Assembly: GCA_023399155.1 (NCBI GenBank)
Contig: JAEWQP010000031.1
Location: 22,915-86,914 of the forward strand
Source of the DNA: Verrucomicrobiota bacterium
Lineage (GTDB): Bacteria > Verrucomicrobiota > Verrucomicrobiia > Opitutales > Opitutaceae
Direction of reading: 5' to 3'
DNA: 64,000 bases
Part shown: positions 8,872 to 19,961 of the stretch, piece by piece
Position numbering within the stretch: the first letter of the stretch is position 1
Layout: every line of letters starts with the position of its first letter
The notes under the pieces: model-generated
Told to the model about the DNA's origin: nothing
The model's database searches: none
Seen by the model: only the letters and a program-made list of their open reading frames with translations
Made by a program: the position numbers and the translations under genes

Positions 8872-9103
8872 CGCCTCGTACGCTTTTCGATCAACCTGAT
8901 TTCAAGCCGTCAGAAGGGACCACAGAGGACACAGAGCACGGAAGGAGTTCACAGAGCGCTTGTCGTGCAGCAATGATCGCATGCCTGATTGTACATCCCC
9001 ACGGTGGAGACGGGCGGCAGGCGCCGATTCGGTGTTCCTCTGTGCCCTCGGGCTTTCTCTCTGTGATCTCTGTGACCCATGCCTTGATCTAGACCAAACC
9101 TCC
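8872..9103. repeat. spacer with opposed CTCTGTG repeats
   Basis: Between the DUF4861 and GH105-GH28 genes, a CACAGAGGACACAGAGCACGG tract (about 8917-8945) faces a CTCTGTGATCTCTGTGACC tract (about 9057-9077), giving an imperfect inverted pair in the putative transcript. No gene is seen. Confidence 0.65.
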
Positions 9104-11764
9104 ATGAACTCCCGTCTTCCGATTCGCGCCCTCGCCCTCACGTCCGCCCTGGCTGCTGTCCTGCTTGTTCCCGGTCTCCTGCGAGCCGCAGACGCGGCCC
9201 CCGCCGCGCCGCGCATCGGCGAGGCGACACCGCTGGAATGGTCGATCCGCATGGCCCGCTCGGAAATGGATCGCCGCGGTGGGAGCATGTTCTACCGCGA
9301 AGGCTCAAAGGCCCGCTGGGAGTACACGCACGGCCTGTTCTCCCATGCGCTGGTGACCCTCGGCACTGCCTCAGGCGAGTCCGACATCCTGGATTACGGC
9401 GAACGCCTCGTATCCAGCTTCGTGACACCGGAAGGCGAGATCGCGACCTATCGTGCACCGAGCCGGGGCGAGGACAAGATCGACGAGTTCAACATCGACC
9501 TCATCCCGCCGGGCCGGACGGTGCTCCACCTGTACCGGAAAACCGGCGACGACCGTTACCTGAAGGCGCTCGCACTGCTCAAGGAGCAGCTCGACCGCCA
9601 GCCGCGCACGAGCGAGGGCGGGTTCTGGCACAAGCAGCGCTATCCCGACCAGATGTGGCTCGACGGGCTCTACATGGGTTCGCCGTTCCTCGCCGAATAC
9701 GCGGTGATGCTGGGCAAGCCCGATCTGCTGGACGAGGTTGTCCACCAGATCAAGCTCATGGATCGTCACAGCTACGACTCCGCCAAGGGCCTGCACTATC
9801 ATGCCTGGGACGAGAAGCGCGCGCAGTCCTGGGCGGACAAGGAGACCGGCACGTCGCCGAATTTCTGGAGCCGCTCCATCGGCTGGTACGGCATGGCGCT
9901 GGTCGATTGTCTCGACTTCATCCCCGCCACGCACCCCGAGGGCGAGTCGGTCGTCAGCATCCTGCGCCGCGTGGCCGACGGGATTGTGCGCTATCAGGAC
10001 GCAAAGACGGGCTTGTGGTGGCAGGTGACCGACCAGGGTGATCGGCAGGGAAACTACCTCGAGGCCACGTCGTCGTCGATGTTTTGCTACGTGTTGGCGA
10101 AGGGCATCAACAAGGGCTACCTGCCGCGCGACACCTACCTGCCGGCGTTGCGCAAGGGCTACGAGGGTATCATCCGCGATTTCATCCGTCCGGATGGCCA
10201 GGGACGCATCGACCTGACGCAGTGCTGCGAAGTCGCGGGCCTGGGCTACACGAACTCCAAGGGCATGCCGCGCGACGGATCCTTCGAGTACTATATCAGC
10301 GAGCCGGTGATCTCAAACGACCTCAAGGGCGTCGGGCCGTTCATTTTCGCGGGAATCGAGGTCGAGAAAACGCTGGCCAACCTCACCAAGCCGGCGCCGC
10401 TGCGCGTGACCGGTTGGGAGTCGTATCCGGCGGTGCTCGCCCGCATCAAGGCGCCGGAGTTTCCCGCCCGTGATTTCGTGATCACCGAGTTCGGCGCCAA
10501 GCCCGACGGTGCGAGCGACGCCTCGGACGCCATCCGTGAGGCGATCGCGGCCTGTCACGCCGCCGGCGGCGGGCGCGTGGTCGTGCCGCAGGGGACGTTC
10601 CTCACCGGCGCCATCCATCTGCTCAGCAACGTCAACCTCCACGTCTCCGAGGGCGCCACGCTGCTCTTCGACGCCGCTCCCGAGCGCATGGCGAAGAACT
10701 ATCCTGTCGTCTTCACGCGCTGGGAGGGCGTGGAATGCATGAACTACTCGCCGCTCATCTACGCGTGGGAGCAGGAGAACATCGCCATCACCGGCAAGGG
10801 CACGCTGGACGGGGGCGCCACGAATGACAACTGGTGGGGCTGGAACAACAAGGACGCCGGCCGGCCCACCCGGCAGGTGGCCGACCGCAACAAACTCTTC
10901 GCCGAGGGCGAGCAAGGTGTCCCGGTCGAGCAGCGCGTGTATGGTCCGGGGCACTACCTGCGTCCCAACTTCATCCAGCCCTACCGCTGCCGCAACATCC
11001 TCATCGAGGGCGTGACGATCCTGCGCTCGCCGATGTGGCAGATCAACCCGGTGCTGTCGCAGAACATCACGGTGCGCGGGCTCAGGATCGTCACGCACGG
11101 GCCGAACAACGACGGCTGTGATCCGGAGTCGTGCCAGGACGTGCTGATCGAGGACACGCTCTTCGACACCGGCGACGACTGCATCGCGATCAAGTCGGGC
11201 CGCAACAACGACGGCCGCCGCGTGGGTGTGGCGTCCGAGAACATCGTCGTGCGCAATTGCACGATGAAGGACGGCCACGGCGGCGTCGTGCTCGGGAGCG
11301 AGATCTCGGGCGGCGTGCGCAATGTCTTTGTCGAGAACTGCGTCATGGACAGCCCGAATCTCGACCGCGGCCTGCGCTTCAAGAACAACGCCGTGCGCGG
11401 CGGGATTCTCGAGAATGTCTTCATGCGCAACGTGAGGATCGGCCGGGTCGCCGAGGCCGTGCTGACCATCGATCTGCTCTATGAGGAAGGCGCGAAGGGC
11501 AGCCACAAGCCCGTGGTGCGGAATGTCCAGATTGAGAACGTCACGTCCTCCGCCAGCCCGCGCGTGATGTTCATCGCCGGCTTCGAGGGTGCGGTGATCG
11601 ACAACATTCGCTTCAAGGACTGCACGTTCAGCGGAGTGGAGGAGACCGAGGTGATTTCGGGCGCCGGTTCGATCTCGTTCCGAAACGTCACGATCACGCC
11701 CGCGAAGAAGGCCCGCAGCGCCAACTCCGTCCCGGCGCCGACCCCCGCGCCCGCCGCGAACTGA
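9104..11764 (+). CDS. GH105-GH28 fusion: unsaturated galacturonyl hydrolase plus polygalacturonase
   Basis: An 886-residue secreted enzyme starting at 9104, where a signal peptide begins (MNSRLPIRALALTSALAA, cleavage after LRAADA). Residues about 45-430 are a GH105/GH88 (alpha/alpha)6 barrel: WEYTHGLFSHAL, MWLDGLYMGSPFLAEYA with the catalytic Asp, and FWSRSIGWYGMAL. Residues about 455-870 are a GH28 beta-helix: NNDGCDPESC (about 667), DTGDDCIAIKSG (about 687), GHGG (about 724) and RGLRFK (about 755), i.e. the three Asp, the His and the Arg/Lys of polygalacturonases, all present. GH28 cuts galacturonan or rhamnogalacturonan chains; GH105 removes unsaturated uronic acid ends left by lyases. A terminator follows directly. 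Both activities are family-level inference. Confidence 0.93.
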   Translation: MNSRLPIRALALTSALAAVLLVPGLLRAADAAPAAPRIGEATPLEWSIRMARSEMDRRGGSMFYREGSKARWEYTHGLFSHALVTLGTASGESDILDYGERLVSSFVTPEGEIATYRAPSRGEDKIDEFNIDLIPPGRTVLHLYRKTGDDRYLKALALLKEQLDRQPRTSEGGFWHKQRYPDQMWLDGLYMGSPFLAEYAVMLGKPDLLDEVVHQIKLMDRHSYDSAKGLHYHAWDEKRAQSWADKETGTSPNFWSRSIGWYGMALVDCLDFIPATHPEGESVVSILRRVADGIVRYQDAKTGLWWQVTDQGDRQGNYLEATSSSMFCYVLAKGINKGYLPRDTYLPALRKGYEGIIRDFIRPDGQGRIDLTQCCEVAGLGYTNSKGMPRDGSFEYYISEPVISNDLKGVGPFIFAGIEVEKTLANLTKPAPLRVTGWESYPAVLARIKAPEFPARDFVITEFGAKPDGASDASDAIREAIAACHAAGGGRVVVPQGTFLTGAIHLLSNVNLHVSEGATLLFDAAPERMAKNYPVVFTRWEGVECMNYSPLIYAWEQENIAITGKGTLDGGATNDNWWGWNNKDAGRPTRQVADRNKLFAEGEQGVPVEQRVYGPGHYLRPNFIQPYRCRNILIEGVTILRSPMWQINPVLSQNITVRGLRIVTHGPNNDGCDPESCQDVLIEDTLFDTGDDCIAIKSGRNNDGRRVGVASENIVVRNCTMKDGHGGVVLGSEISGGVRNVFVENCVMDSPNLDRGLRFKNNAVRGGILENVFMRNVRIGRVAEAVLTIDLLYEEGAKGSHKPVVRNVQIENVTSSASPRVMFIAGFEGAVIDNIRFKDCTFSGVEETEVISGAGSISFRNVTITPAKKARSANSVPAPTPAPAAN

Positions 11765-11768
11765 GAGA

Positions 11769-11786
11769 GCGGGCTCCGCCCGTTTT
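11769..11786 (+). terminator. Rho-independent terminator after GH105-GH28
   Basis: Five to 18 bases past the stop codon, GCGGGC and GCCCGT pair around a TCC loop and are followed by TTTT. The stem is short (5 GC pairs plus a G-U) but GC-only, and the position fits termination of the pectin transcript. Confidence 0.6.
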
Positions 11787-12145
11787 GAACGCGCTCCCTG
11801 GGCGCGTTGTGCGGCGTGCGAACGTCGAGAGTGCTTCCCTGCGGGGTTGGGTCACGCGTGCTCACGCCACCCTGCAGATCACAGGACGCAAATCCTCCGA
11901 CGAAACCGCCCTCCGCCGTGCCGCACTCCCTTAATTGCTCTCCCATGCGCCGCACTCCGGGAGCCCGCTCGCCGAGCGCGCTGTGCGGCGTGTGAGCGCC
12001 CCCACGCCGATCCGCGCGGCGGCCGGCGCACGCTCCCGGAGCGACTCCGCCCGGCTTCCTGCGCCTACGGCTGCGGCGCGGCCGGACATCGCGCGCCTCA
12101 CGCAGGTGCCTGGCGCAAAGCCGGGAGATGGGGTTCCACCTCTGC
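11787..12145. other. convergent intergenic region, no gene seen
   Basis: This 359-bp stretch separates the convergent GH105-GH28 and speA genes. It carries two GTGCGGCGTG words (about 11808-11817 and 11980-11990) and GC-rich palindromic bits, but no supported gene or RNA. Confidence 0.4.
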
Positions 12146-14149
<2,004 letters not shown>

Positions 14150-14301
14150 GGCGTGTGAAACGGGTGGTGGGTTGGTGCGTCTGCCGGCCTGGATCGGGTG
14201 GGGTGGCGCGGCGGGATTCGTGCCGGGAGGCTCTGGGCTTGCGTTTTAGGGACGCGGATTCTTTGTTGCGCCCTTTCATCGACAAAACCTTCATCGACGC
14301 A

Positions 14302-14646
14302 ATGCAGAACATGCTCCCTCATGCCTTTGTCTCGCCGGTAGTTGCGCAGGCCCCAGCCCCGTCGGGTGCGCCGGGTGGCAACATGTTCCTCATCGTGATG
14401 GTGCTGATGTTTGTCGGCATGTATTTTCTCACCATAGCCCCGCAGCGTAAAAAGGAAAAGGAGCACAAGAAGATGCTCGCCGCGCTGCAGTCCGGCGACG
14501 AGATCCTGACGGCCGGCGGCATCTATGGCGTGATCACGAATGTGAAGGACGATCGATTCGTCGTGCGCATCGCCGATGGCGCGAAGGTCGAGATCGCCAA
14601 GGGCTTCGTGAACACCTGCGTGAAGAAGACCTCGAGCGCGAGCTGA
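14302..14646 (+). CDS. yajC: preprotein translocase subunit YajC
   Basis: A 114-residue protein starting at MQNMLPHAF. One membrane helix (about residues 32-48, MFLIVMVLMFVGMYFLTI) is followed by the family signature PQRKKEKEHKKMLAALQSGD and the beta-rich VKDDRFVVRIADGAKVEIAKG. YajC associates with SecDF at the inner membrane, and here secDF follows 90 bp downstream on the same strand, the standard order. An in-frame upstream start (14155) would add 49 residues overlapping the speA promoter region and is less likely. Confidence 0.95.
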   Translation: MQNMLPHAFVSPVVAQAPAPSGAPGGNMFLIVMVLMFVGMYFLTIAPQRKKEKEHKKMLAALQSGDEILTAGGIYGVITNVKDDRFVVRIADGAKVEIAKGFVNTCVKKTSSAS

Positions 14647-14736
14647 GCCGCTCGCGCGCAGGTGGCCGGACGTCGGAAGGCGGGGCAGCCCCTTTCCGCG
14701 GGCGGCCCCACCACCGACTTTAACCAAACAAACCCC

Positions 14737-17280
14737 ATGTCCGGCAAATACACCTGGAAGCTCGTTCTCACCCTCGTGGTGATGTTCTGGGCTGGATGGA
14801 ACCTGAACCCGATCTCGACGACTCCGTTCGAGGAATACCTCCGACAGGAGGCGACGAGCAGCCCGAAGTTCGAGGCCGTGATGCTCAAGGCGAAGCAGAG
14901 CGCCGATGCCCGCGAGGCCCCGAGCTTCTATGTCGCCCTGAAGCGCGCGGCCGAGGCCGACGGCGTCGACCTCTCGGAGTTTTTCCCGCAGGTCAATCTC
15001 GAGAAGTCGCTCAAGAATCTTCGCAAGAAGAACAGCATCCTCCTCGACGAGATGCTCAAGCGCTCCCAGGCCCGCCTGCGCAAGGGCCTCGATCTCAGCG
15101 GCGGCATTTCGTTCCTTCTCGAGGTGGATCGCCCCGCCGGCGACGAGACCCAGCAGAAGGCCGATCTCGACAAGGCGATCGAGATCATCGGCGAGCGCAT
15201 CGACGGCCTCGGCGTCTCCGAGCCGATCATCCGCCCGGTCGGCGAGGACCGCATCGAGGTGCAGATCGCGGGCGTGAACACGCGCGACAACCCCGATGTG
15301 GTCGACGAGCTGAAAAAGCCCGCCCGCCTCGAGTTCCGCCTCGTCGACATGCGCAACCGGCCCGATCCCACGCGCCCGGGCGATCTTCCTCCCGGATACG
15401 AACTGCTCGTGCTCAATGTCGAGCGCGGCGCGCAGAGCTATGAGGAGGAACTCTTCGTCAAGCGCGTGCCGGAGATGACGGGCGACGCCGTGGAGCGCGC
15501 CTACGTCTATCGCAACGACTACGGCCAGGCCGAGGTCGGTCTCAAGTTCACCAGCAGGGGCGGCGACCGCTTCGGCGATGTGACGCGCAAGATCGTGCAG
15601 GAGCACGGTCCGCGCAATGGCCGCCTCGCCATCGTGCTCGACGGCAAGCTTTACTCCGCGCCCACGGTTAACGACGCGATCACCGGCGGCTCGGCCCAGA
15701 TCACCGGCAGCTTCTCCGATCGCGAGGCGTTCGAACTCGCCAACGTGCTGAACAACCCGCTCGACGTGCCGCTTCGCGTGGTGTCGATGTCGGAAGTCGG
15801 CCCGTCGCTCGCCGAGGATGCGGTCTCCAGCGGCTGGAAGGCGTTCATCATCGGCACGGCGATCACTGCGGCCTTCATCATGGTGTATTACACGTCCGCC
15901 GGTATTCTCGCGGTGCTCGCGATGTCGGTGAACGTGCTGGTGATCCTCGGCGTGATGGCCAGCGATCTCGTCGGCGCGACGCTTTCGATGCCGGCCATCG
16001 CCGGTATCGTGCTCACCCTGGGCATGTCCGTCGACTCGAACATCCTGATCTTCGAGCGACTGCGCGAGGAGGTGGCGGCGGGCAAGAACCTGCGGGCCGC
16101 GCTCGAGGCCGCGCACGAGAAGGCGTTTTCCGCCATCTTCGACGCGAACGTCACGACGCTCATCACCGCCGGACTGATGTGGATCTACGGCACCGGCCCG
16201 GTGAAGGGCTTCGGTGTCACCCTGACGATCGGTATCTTCTCCACGATGTTCGCGGCGTTGGTCGTGACCCGACTGCTGCTCGAACTGGTCGTGCACACCG
16301 GCCTGGCGAAGCGGATCAAGATGTTTCAGGCGCTGCCGGAGACCAATATTGATTTCCTCAGGTACGCGAAGCCCGCGTTCATCACCTCGTTCATCATCGT
16401 GGGTCTCGGCGTGGCCGTGGTCGCCTACAAGGGCGGGCGCGTCTACGGCATCGATTTCGCCGGCGGCGACGAGGTGACGCTCTCCTTTACCGGCACGCCG
16501 CTGGACGTCGCGCAGGTGCGCGCCGCAGCGGCACAGGTGGGGGTGACCGATATCAATCCCGCGCCGCAGAAACTGCTCGGAACGGGCGAGGAGGTCATGA
16601 AGGTCGTCACGCCCTTCGACCAGAGCGACAAGGTGGTGCTCAAGGTCCAGGAGCTGTATCCGGACGCTGGAACCGTTGTACTCGGCGAGGAACGGATCGG
16701 CGGCAGCGTGAGCTCCCAGATCCAGTGGAACGCCTTCGCCGCGATCGGCCTCTCGCTCGTCGGCATCCTGCTCTACGTCGCCTTCCGCTTCGAGATGGGC
16801 TATGGCATCGGCGCCGTGGTCGCGACGATCCACGACCTGCTGATAACGATCGGCGTGTTCGTGGCCTTCGGCAACCAGTTCAACGGCGCGATGGTCGGCG
16901 CGATCCTGCTCATCGCGGGTTACTCGATCAACGACACGATCGTCGTGTTCGACCGCATCCGCGAGGAGTTGCAGCTCAACCCGAACATGAAGCTGCGCGA
17001 CGTGATCAACCTGTCGCTCAACCGCACGCTCGCCCGCACGATCATCACCGGCGGCACGACGTTCTGCACGGCCATCACGCTCTACGTGGTCGCCGGCGGT
17101 GCGGTCAACGACATCGCCTTCACCCTCATCGTCGGCATCATCACCGGAACGTTCTCCTCGCTCTTCATCGCCAGCCCGATCTTCTACTGGTGGCACAAGG
17201 GTGATCGGAAGCACGTCGAGGAGTCCCACGACATCGCGCCGAAATACGAATGGGCCGCAGGCAGCAAGGCCGCCGAGTAA
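14737..17280 (+). CDS. secDF: protein translocase subunit SecDF (natural SecD-SecF fusion)
   Basis: An 847-residue inner-membrane protein that uses the proton gradient to pull proteins through SecYEG. The first helix (about residues 6-22) is followed by the periplasmic P1 domain with KGLDLSGGISFLLEVD, then six helices including GMSVDSNILIFERLREEV (SecD block). The SecF half begins around residue 560 (RYAKPAFITSFIIVG), has YGIDFAGGDEV and a second six-helix block with YSINDTIVVFDRIREEL. SecD and SecF are separate in E. coli but fused in many other bacteria. The stop is 6 bp before recJ, so the two are probably co-transcribed. The start at 14737 is preferred over an upstream one at 14662 because it gives the normal short N-terminus before the first helix. 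Confidence 0.96.
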   Translation: MSGKYTWKLVLTLVVMFWAGWNLNPISTTPFEEYLRQEATSSPKFEAVMLKAKQSADAREAPSFYVALKRAAEADGVDLSEFFPQVNLEKSLKNLRKKNSILLDEMLKRSQARLRKGLDLSGGISFLLEVDRPAGDETQQKADLDKAIEIIGERIDGLGVSEPIIRPVGEDRIEVQIAGVNTRDNPDVVDELKKPARLEFRLVDMRNRPDPTRPGDLPPGYELLVLNVERGAQSYEEELFVKRVPEMTGDAVERAYVYRNDYGQAEVGLKFTSRGGDRFGDVTRKIVQEHGPRNGRLAIVLDGKLYSAPTVNDAITGGSAQITGSFSDREAFELANVLNNPLDVPLRVVSMSEVGPSLAEDAVSSGWKAFIIGTAITAAFIMVYYTSAGILAVLAMSVNVLVILGVMASDLVGATLSMPAIAGIVLTLGMSVDSNILIFERLREEVAAGKNLRAALEAAHEKAFSAIFDANVTTLITAGLMWIYGTGPVKGFGVTLTIGIFSTMFAALVVTRLLLELVVHTGLAKRIKMFQALPETNIDFLRYAKPAFITSFIIVGLGVAVVAYKGGRVYGIDFAGGDEVTLSFTGTPLDVAQVRAAAAQVGVTDINPAPQKLLGTGEEVMKVVTPFDQSDKVVLKVQELYPDAGTVVLGEERIGGSVSSQIQWNAFAAIGLSLVGILLYVAFRFEMGYGIGAVVATIHDLLITIGVFVAFGNQFNGAMVGAILLIAGYSINDTIVVFDRIREELQLNPNMKLRDVINLSLNRTLARTIITGGTTFCTAITLYVVAGGAVNDIAFTLIVGIITGTFSSLFIASPIFYWWHKGDRKHVEESHDIAPKYEWAAGSKAAE

Positions 17281-17286
17281 GCCGCG

Positions 17287-19005
17287 ATGCAGTGGCGGCA
17301 CGACCCGATCCAGGCCAACCGGATACGTGCCCTCAGCCAGCAGCTCGGCGTCAGCGACATCCTTGCTGAACTCCTGCTGCGTGTGCCCGTGGGCACGGAA
17401 GCCGAGGCGCGCTCCTTCCTGGAGCCGCGCCTGGCCGACCTTTGCGACCCGTTTGCGCTGACACAGCTCGACCGGGCGGTCGCGCGCCTCAACCGCGCGA
17501 TCGACGCCGGCGAGGCGATCACGGTCTTCGGCGACTATGATGTCGATGGGGTCACCTCCACCGCGCTGCTCGTGAGCGTGCTGCGGCGCCTCGGCCTGCA
17601 GCCGCGTTTCGTGGTGCCGCGGCGTCTCGAGGAAGGCTACGGCCTGAGCCGCGAGGCCATCGACCGGGCGCTCGCGCTCGGCCAGCCCGCGCTGTTCATC
17701 GCGTTGGACTGCGGCACGAACTCGGTCGCCGAGGCGGCCTATCTGCGCAGCCTCGGCATCGATGTGATCGTCGTCGACCACCACCGGTCCAAGCACGCGA
17801 TCCCCGACGATTGCATCCTCGTGAATCCCCACGTACATGAGGATACAGACAACGGTCTGAACGATCTCTGCGCCGTGGGGCTGGTCTTCAAGCTCGTCCA
17901 CGGACTGCTCAAGGTTCGGCGCGAGGCTTCCGATCCCTGCGCGCTCGCCATCACGCTGAAGGATTACCTCGATTTCGTCGCCCTCGGGACTGTCGCCGAC
18001 CTGGTGCCGTTGCTGCGGGAGAACCGCATCCTCGCCAGCCATGGACTGCGCATCCTCGGCAAGACGCAACGGCCGGGGCTGGTGCGGCTGATGGAGGTCG
18101 CGGGCATGACGCCGGGTGAGGAGCCGCGACCCGTTGATGTTTCCTTCCGGATCGGCCCGCGCATCAATGCCAGCGGGCGCCTCGCCGACGCCGCGGTCTC
18201 CGTCGAGCTGCTGTTGAGCGACGACCCCAGGTTCTGCGCGGACGCCTCGGCGCGGTTGGATACCTTCAATCGCGAGCGGCAGGACATCGAGCGACTGATC
18301 ACCGAGCAGGCGTTTGCCATGATCGAGCAGAAGTTCGCGTCATCGGCCGGTATCGTGGTCTTTGATCCGGAGTGGCACCCGGGCGTGGTCGGGGTGGTGG
18401 CGAGCCGGCTCATTCGCAAGTATCACCGGCCCTGCATCGTGCTCGGGCGCGAAGGGCGCATGGCCAAGGGCTCCGGCCGCAGCATCCCCGGGTTCAATCT
18501 CGTCGAGGTGCTCGGGCGTTGCGCGGAGATGCTGGATAGCTGGGGCGGCCATCCCATGGCGGTGGGCGTGTCGCTCGACGCCGCGCGCATGGCCGAGTTT
18601 CAGGCGGCCTTCAGCGAGGCCGTCTCCTCCGCGCCGGCTCAGGGGGCCAGCGAGCCATTCATCGAGATTTCCTCCTGGATCTCGCTCGATGCCGTGCGCG
18701 ACCGCATGGTCGACGAGGTGGAGCGCATGCACCCGTTCGGTCAGGGCAATCCGGAGCCGATCTTCGGCACACGCGGGGTGATCTTCGATTCGCCGCCCGA
18801 GGTGTTCAAGGAGCAGCACTTCCGCTTCCAAGTGCACACGCTGACCGGCCGCCGGATCTCGGGCGTGGCCTGGAGCATGAAGGACAACATCCCGCCTGTC
18901 GGCCGCCCCGTCGACATCGCCTATCAGGTGCAGTGGAACCGTTTCAACGGCCGCAAGTACCTGCAAATGGAACTCCACGCCTGGCGCCCCTCCGACAGGG
19001 CCTGA
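17287..19005 (+). CDS. recJ: single-stranded-DNA-specific exonuclease RecJ
   Basis: A 572-residue DHH-family nuclease. Motifs in order: FGDYDVDGVTSTALL (about residue 80), LDCGTNSV, VVDHHRS (DHH motif, about 160), NPHVHED, ALGTVADLVPL, then the DHHA1 region with FDPEWHPGVVGVVASRL, KGSGRSIPGFNL and WGGHPMAVGVSLD. The C-terminal OB-like part includes HPFGQGNPEPIF. RecJ degrades ssDNA 5' to 3' in recombination and mismatch repair. The gene follows secDF by 6 bp, which I read as an operon. Confidence 0.95.
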   Translation: MQWRHDPIQANRIRALSQQLGVSDILAELLLRVPVGTEAEARSFLEPRLADLCDPFALTQLDRAVARLNRAIDAGEAITVFGDYDVDGVTSTALLVSVLRRLGLQPRFVVPRRLEEGYGLSREAIDRALALGQPALFIALDCGTNSVAEAAYLRSLGIDVIVVDHHRSKHAIPDDCILVNPHVHEDTDNGLNDLCAVGLVFKLVHGLLKVRREASDPCALAITLKDYLDFVALGTVADLVPLLRENRILASHGLRILGKTQRPGLVRLMEVAGMTPGEEPRPVDVSFRIGPRINASGRLADAAVSVELLLSDDPRFCADASARLDTFNRERQDIERLITEQAFAMIEQKFASSAGIVVFDPEWHPGVVGVVASRLIRKYHRPCIVLGREGRMAKGSGRSIPGFNLVEVLGRCAEMLDSWGGHPMAVGVSLDAARMAEFQAAFSEAVSSAPAQGASEPFIEISSWISLDAVRDRMVDEVERMHPFGQGNPEPIFGTRGVIFDSPPEVFKEQHFRFQVHTLTGRRISGVAWSMKDNIPPVGRPVDIAYQVQWNRFNGRKYLQMELHAWRPSDRA

Positions 19006-19135
19006 TCCCCGGGAAGATCCTCCAGGTTCGCGCGTTCGTTCTCGTTCTCTTTCTCCCCCCGCTTCCGGCCCTCGCTTCGCCCGTCCGCGCTCGCTCCTCG
19101 CTCGACACGGCAGCGCGCGCGAAAATGATCGGTCC

Positions 19136-19951
19136 ATGATCCATCCGACCGCTCTGGTCTCGAGCGAAGCCCGCGTGGGTGCCGGTGTTTCCATCGGCCC
19201 GTACGCGATCGTCGAGGCGGGGGTCGAACTCGGCGAAGGGTGCGTCGTGCACGGGCACGCCACCGTGCGCGGCGGCTCGGTATTGGGTCCTCGGGTACAC
19301 GTTCATCCCGGAGCCGTCGTGGGAGGTCCGCCCCAGATGCTGAAGTGGGACGAAGCCACACCCTCGGGCGTGCGCATCGGCGCGGGCACGGTCCTGCGCG
19401 AGGGCGTTACGGTCAACCGGTCCACCCAGCCGGGCGGGGCGACCGTGCTCGGCGCCGAGTGCTTCCTGATGGCGATGGCGCACGTCGCGCACGACTGCGT
19501 GCTCGGCGACCGCGTGATCCTGGCCAACAATACCATGCTCGCGGGGCACGTATCCGTCGGGGCGGGCAGCTTCGTCGGAGGCGGCGCCGGTATCCACCAG
19601 TTCGTGCGCATCGGCGAGTCGGTCATGGTGGGCGGACTTGCGCGGATCACGAAGGATCTCCCGCATTTCCTCCTCGTCGCCGAGCGCGACGAGGTCTCGG
19701 GTGTCAACCAGGTGGGGCTGCGCCGCCGCGGCTTCTCGCGTGCGGTCGTCGCCGAGATCAAGGCCGCGTTTCATCGCATCTACGCCGCGCGCAACCCGCG
19801 CGCAGAGGCGGCGGCCGCGCTCGCCGAGGGCGCGGTGGCGAGCGCGGAGGCCCGGCTCTTCCTGGAGTTTTTCGCCGCGGGCAAGCGCGGGATCGCACGC
19901 CCGGCGCGCGCCGTCTCGGCGCAGGAGGAGGCCGGGGTGGAGACCCTGTGA
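19136..19951 (+). CDS. lpxA: acyl-ACP--UDP-N-acetylglucosamine O-acyltransferase
   Basis: A 271-residue left-handed beta-helix enzyme that starts lipid A synthesis, hence a Gram-negative envelope. Hexapeptide repeats run from residue 1 to about 185 (for example VGAGVSIGPYAIVEAGVELGE). The GGPPQMLKWD segment matches the substrate loop GGxPQDLKY, the catalytic His lies in MAHVAHDC, and the C-terminal helical domain starts at GLRRRGFS. The short distance to pdxA (10 bp) suggests co-transcription. The linker AGAGSFVGGGAGIHQFVRIG is standard for LpxA. The spacer before it (19006-19135) is pyrimidine-rich with TTCTCGTTCTC words. Confidence 0.93.
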   Translation: MIHPTALVSSEARVGAGVSIGPYAIVEAGVELGEGCVVHGHATVRGGSVLGPRVHVHPGAVVGGPPQMLKWDEATPSGVRIGAGTVLREGVTVNRSTQPGGATVLGAECFLMAMAHVAHDCVLGDRVILANNTMLAGHVSVGAGSFVGGGAGIHQFVRIGESVMVGGLARITKDLPHFLLVAERDEVSGVNQVGLRRRGFSRAVVAEIKAAFHRIYAARNPRAEAAAALAEGAVASAEARLFLEFFAAGKRGIARPARAVSAQEEAGVETL

Positions 19952-19961
19952 CGCGTCACCC

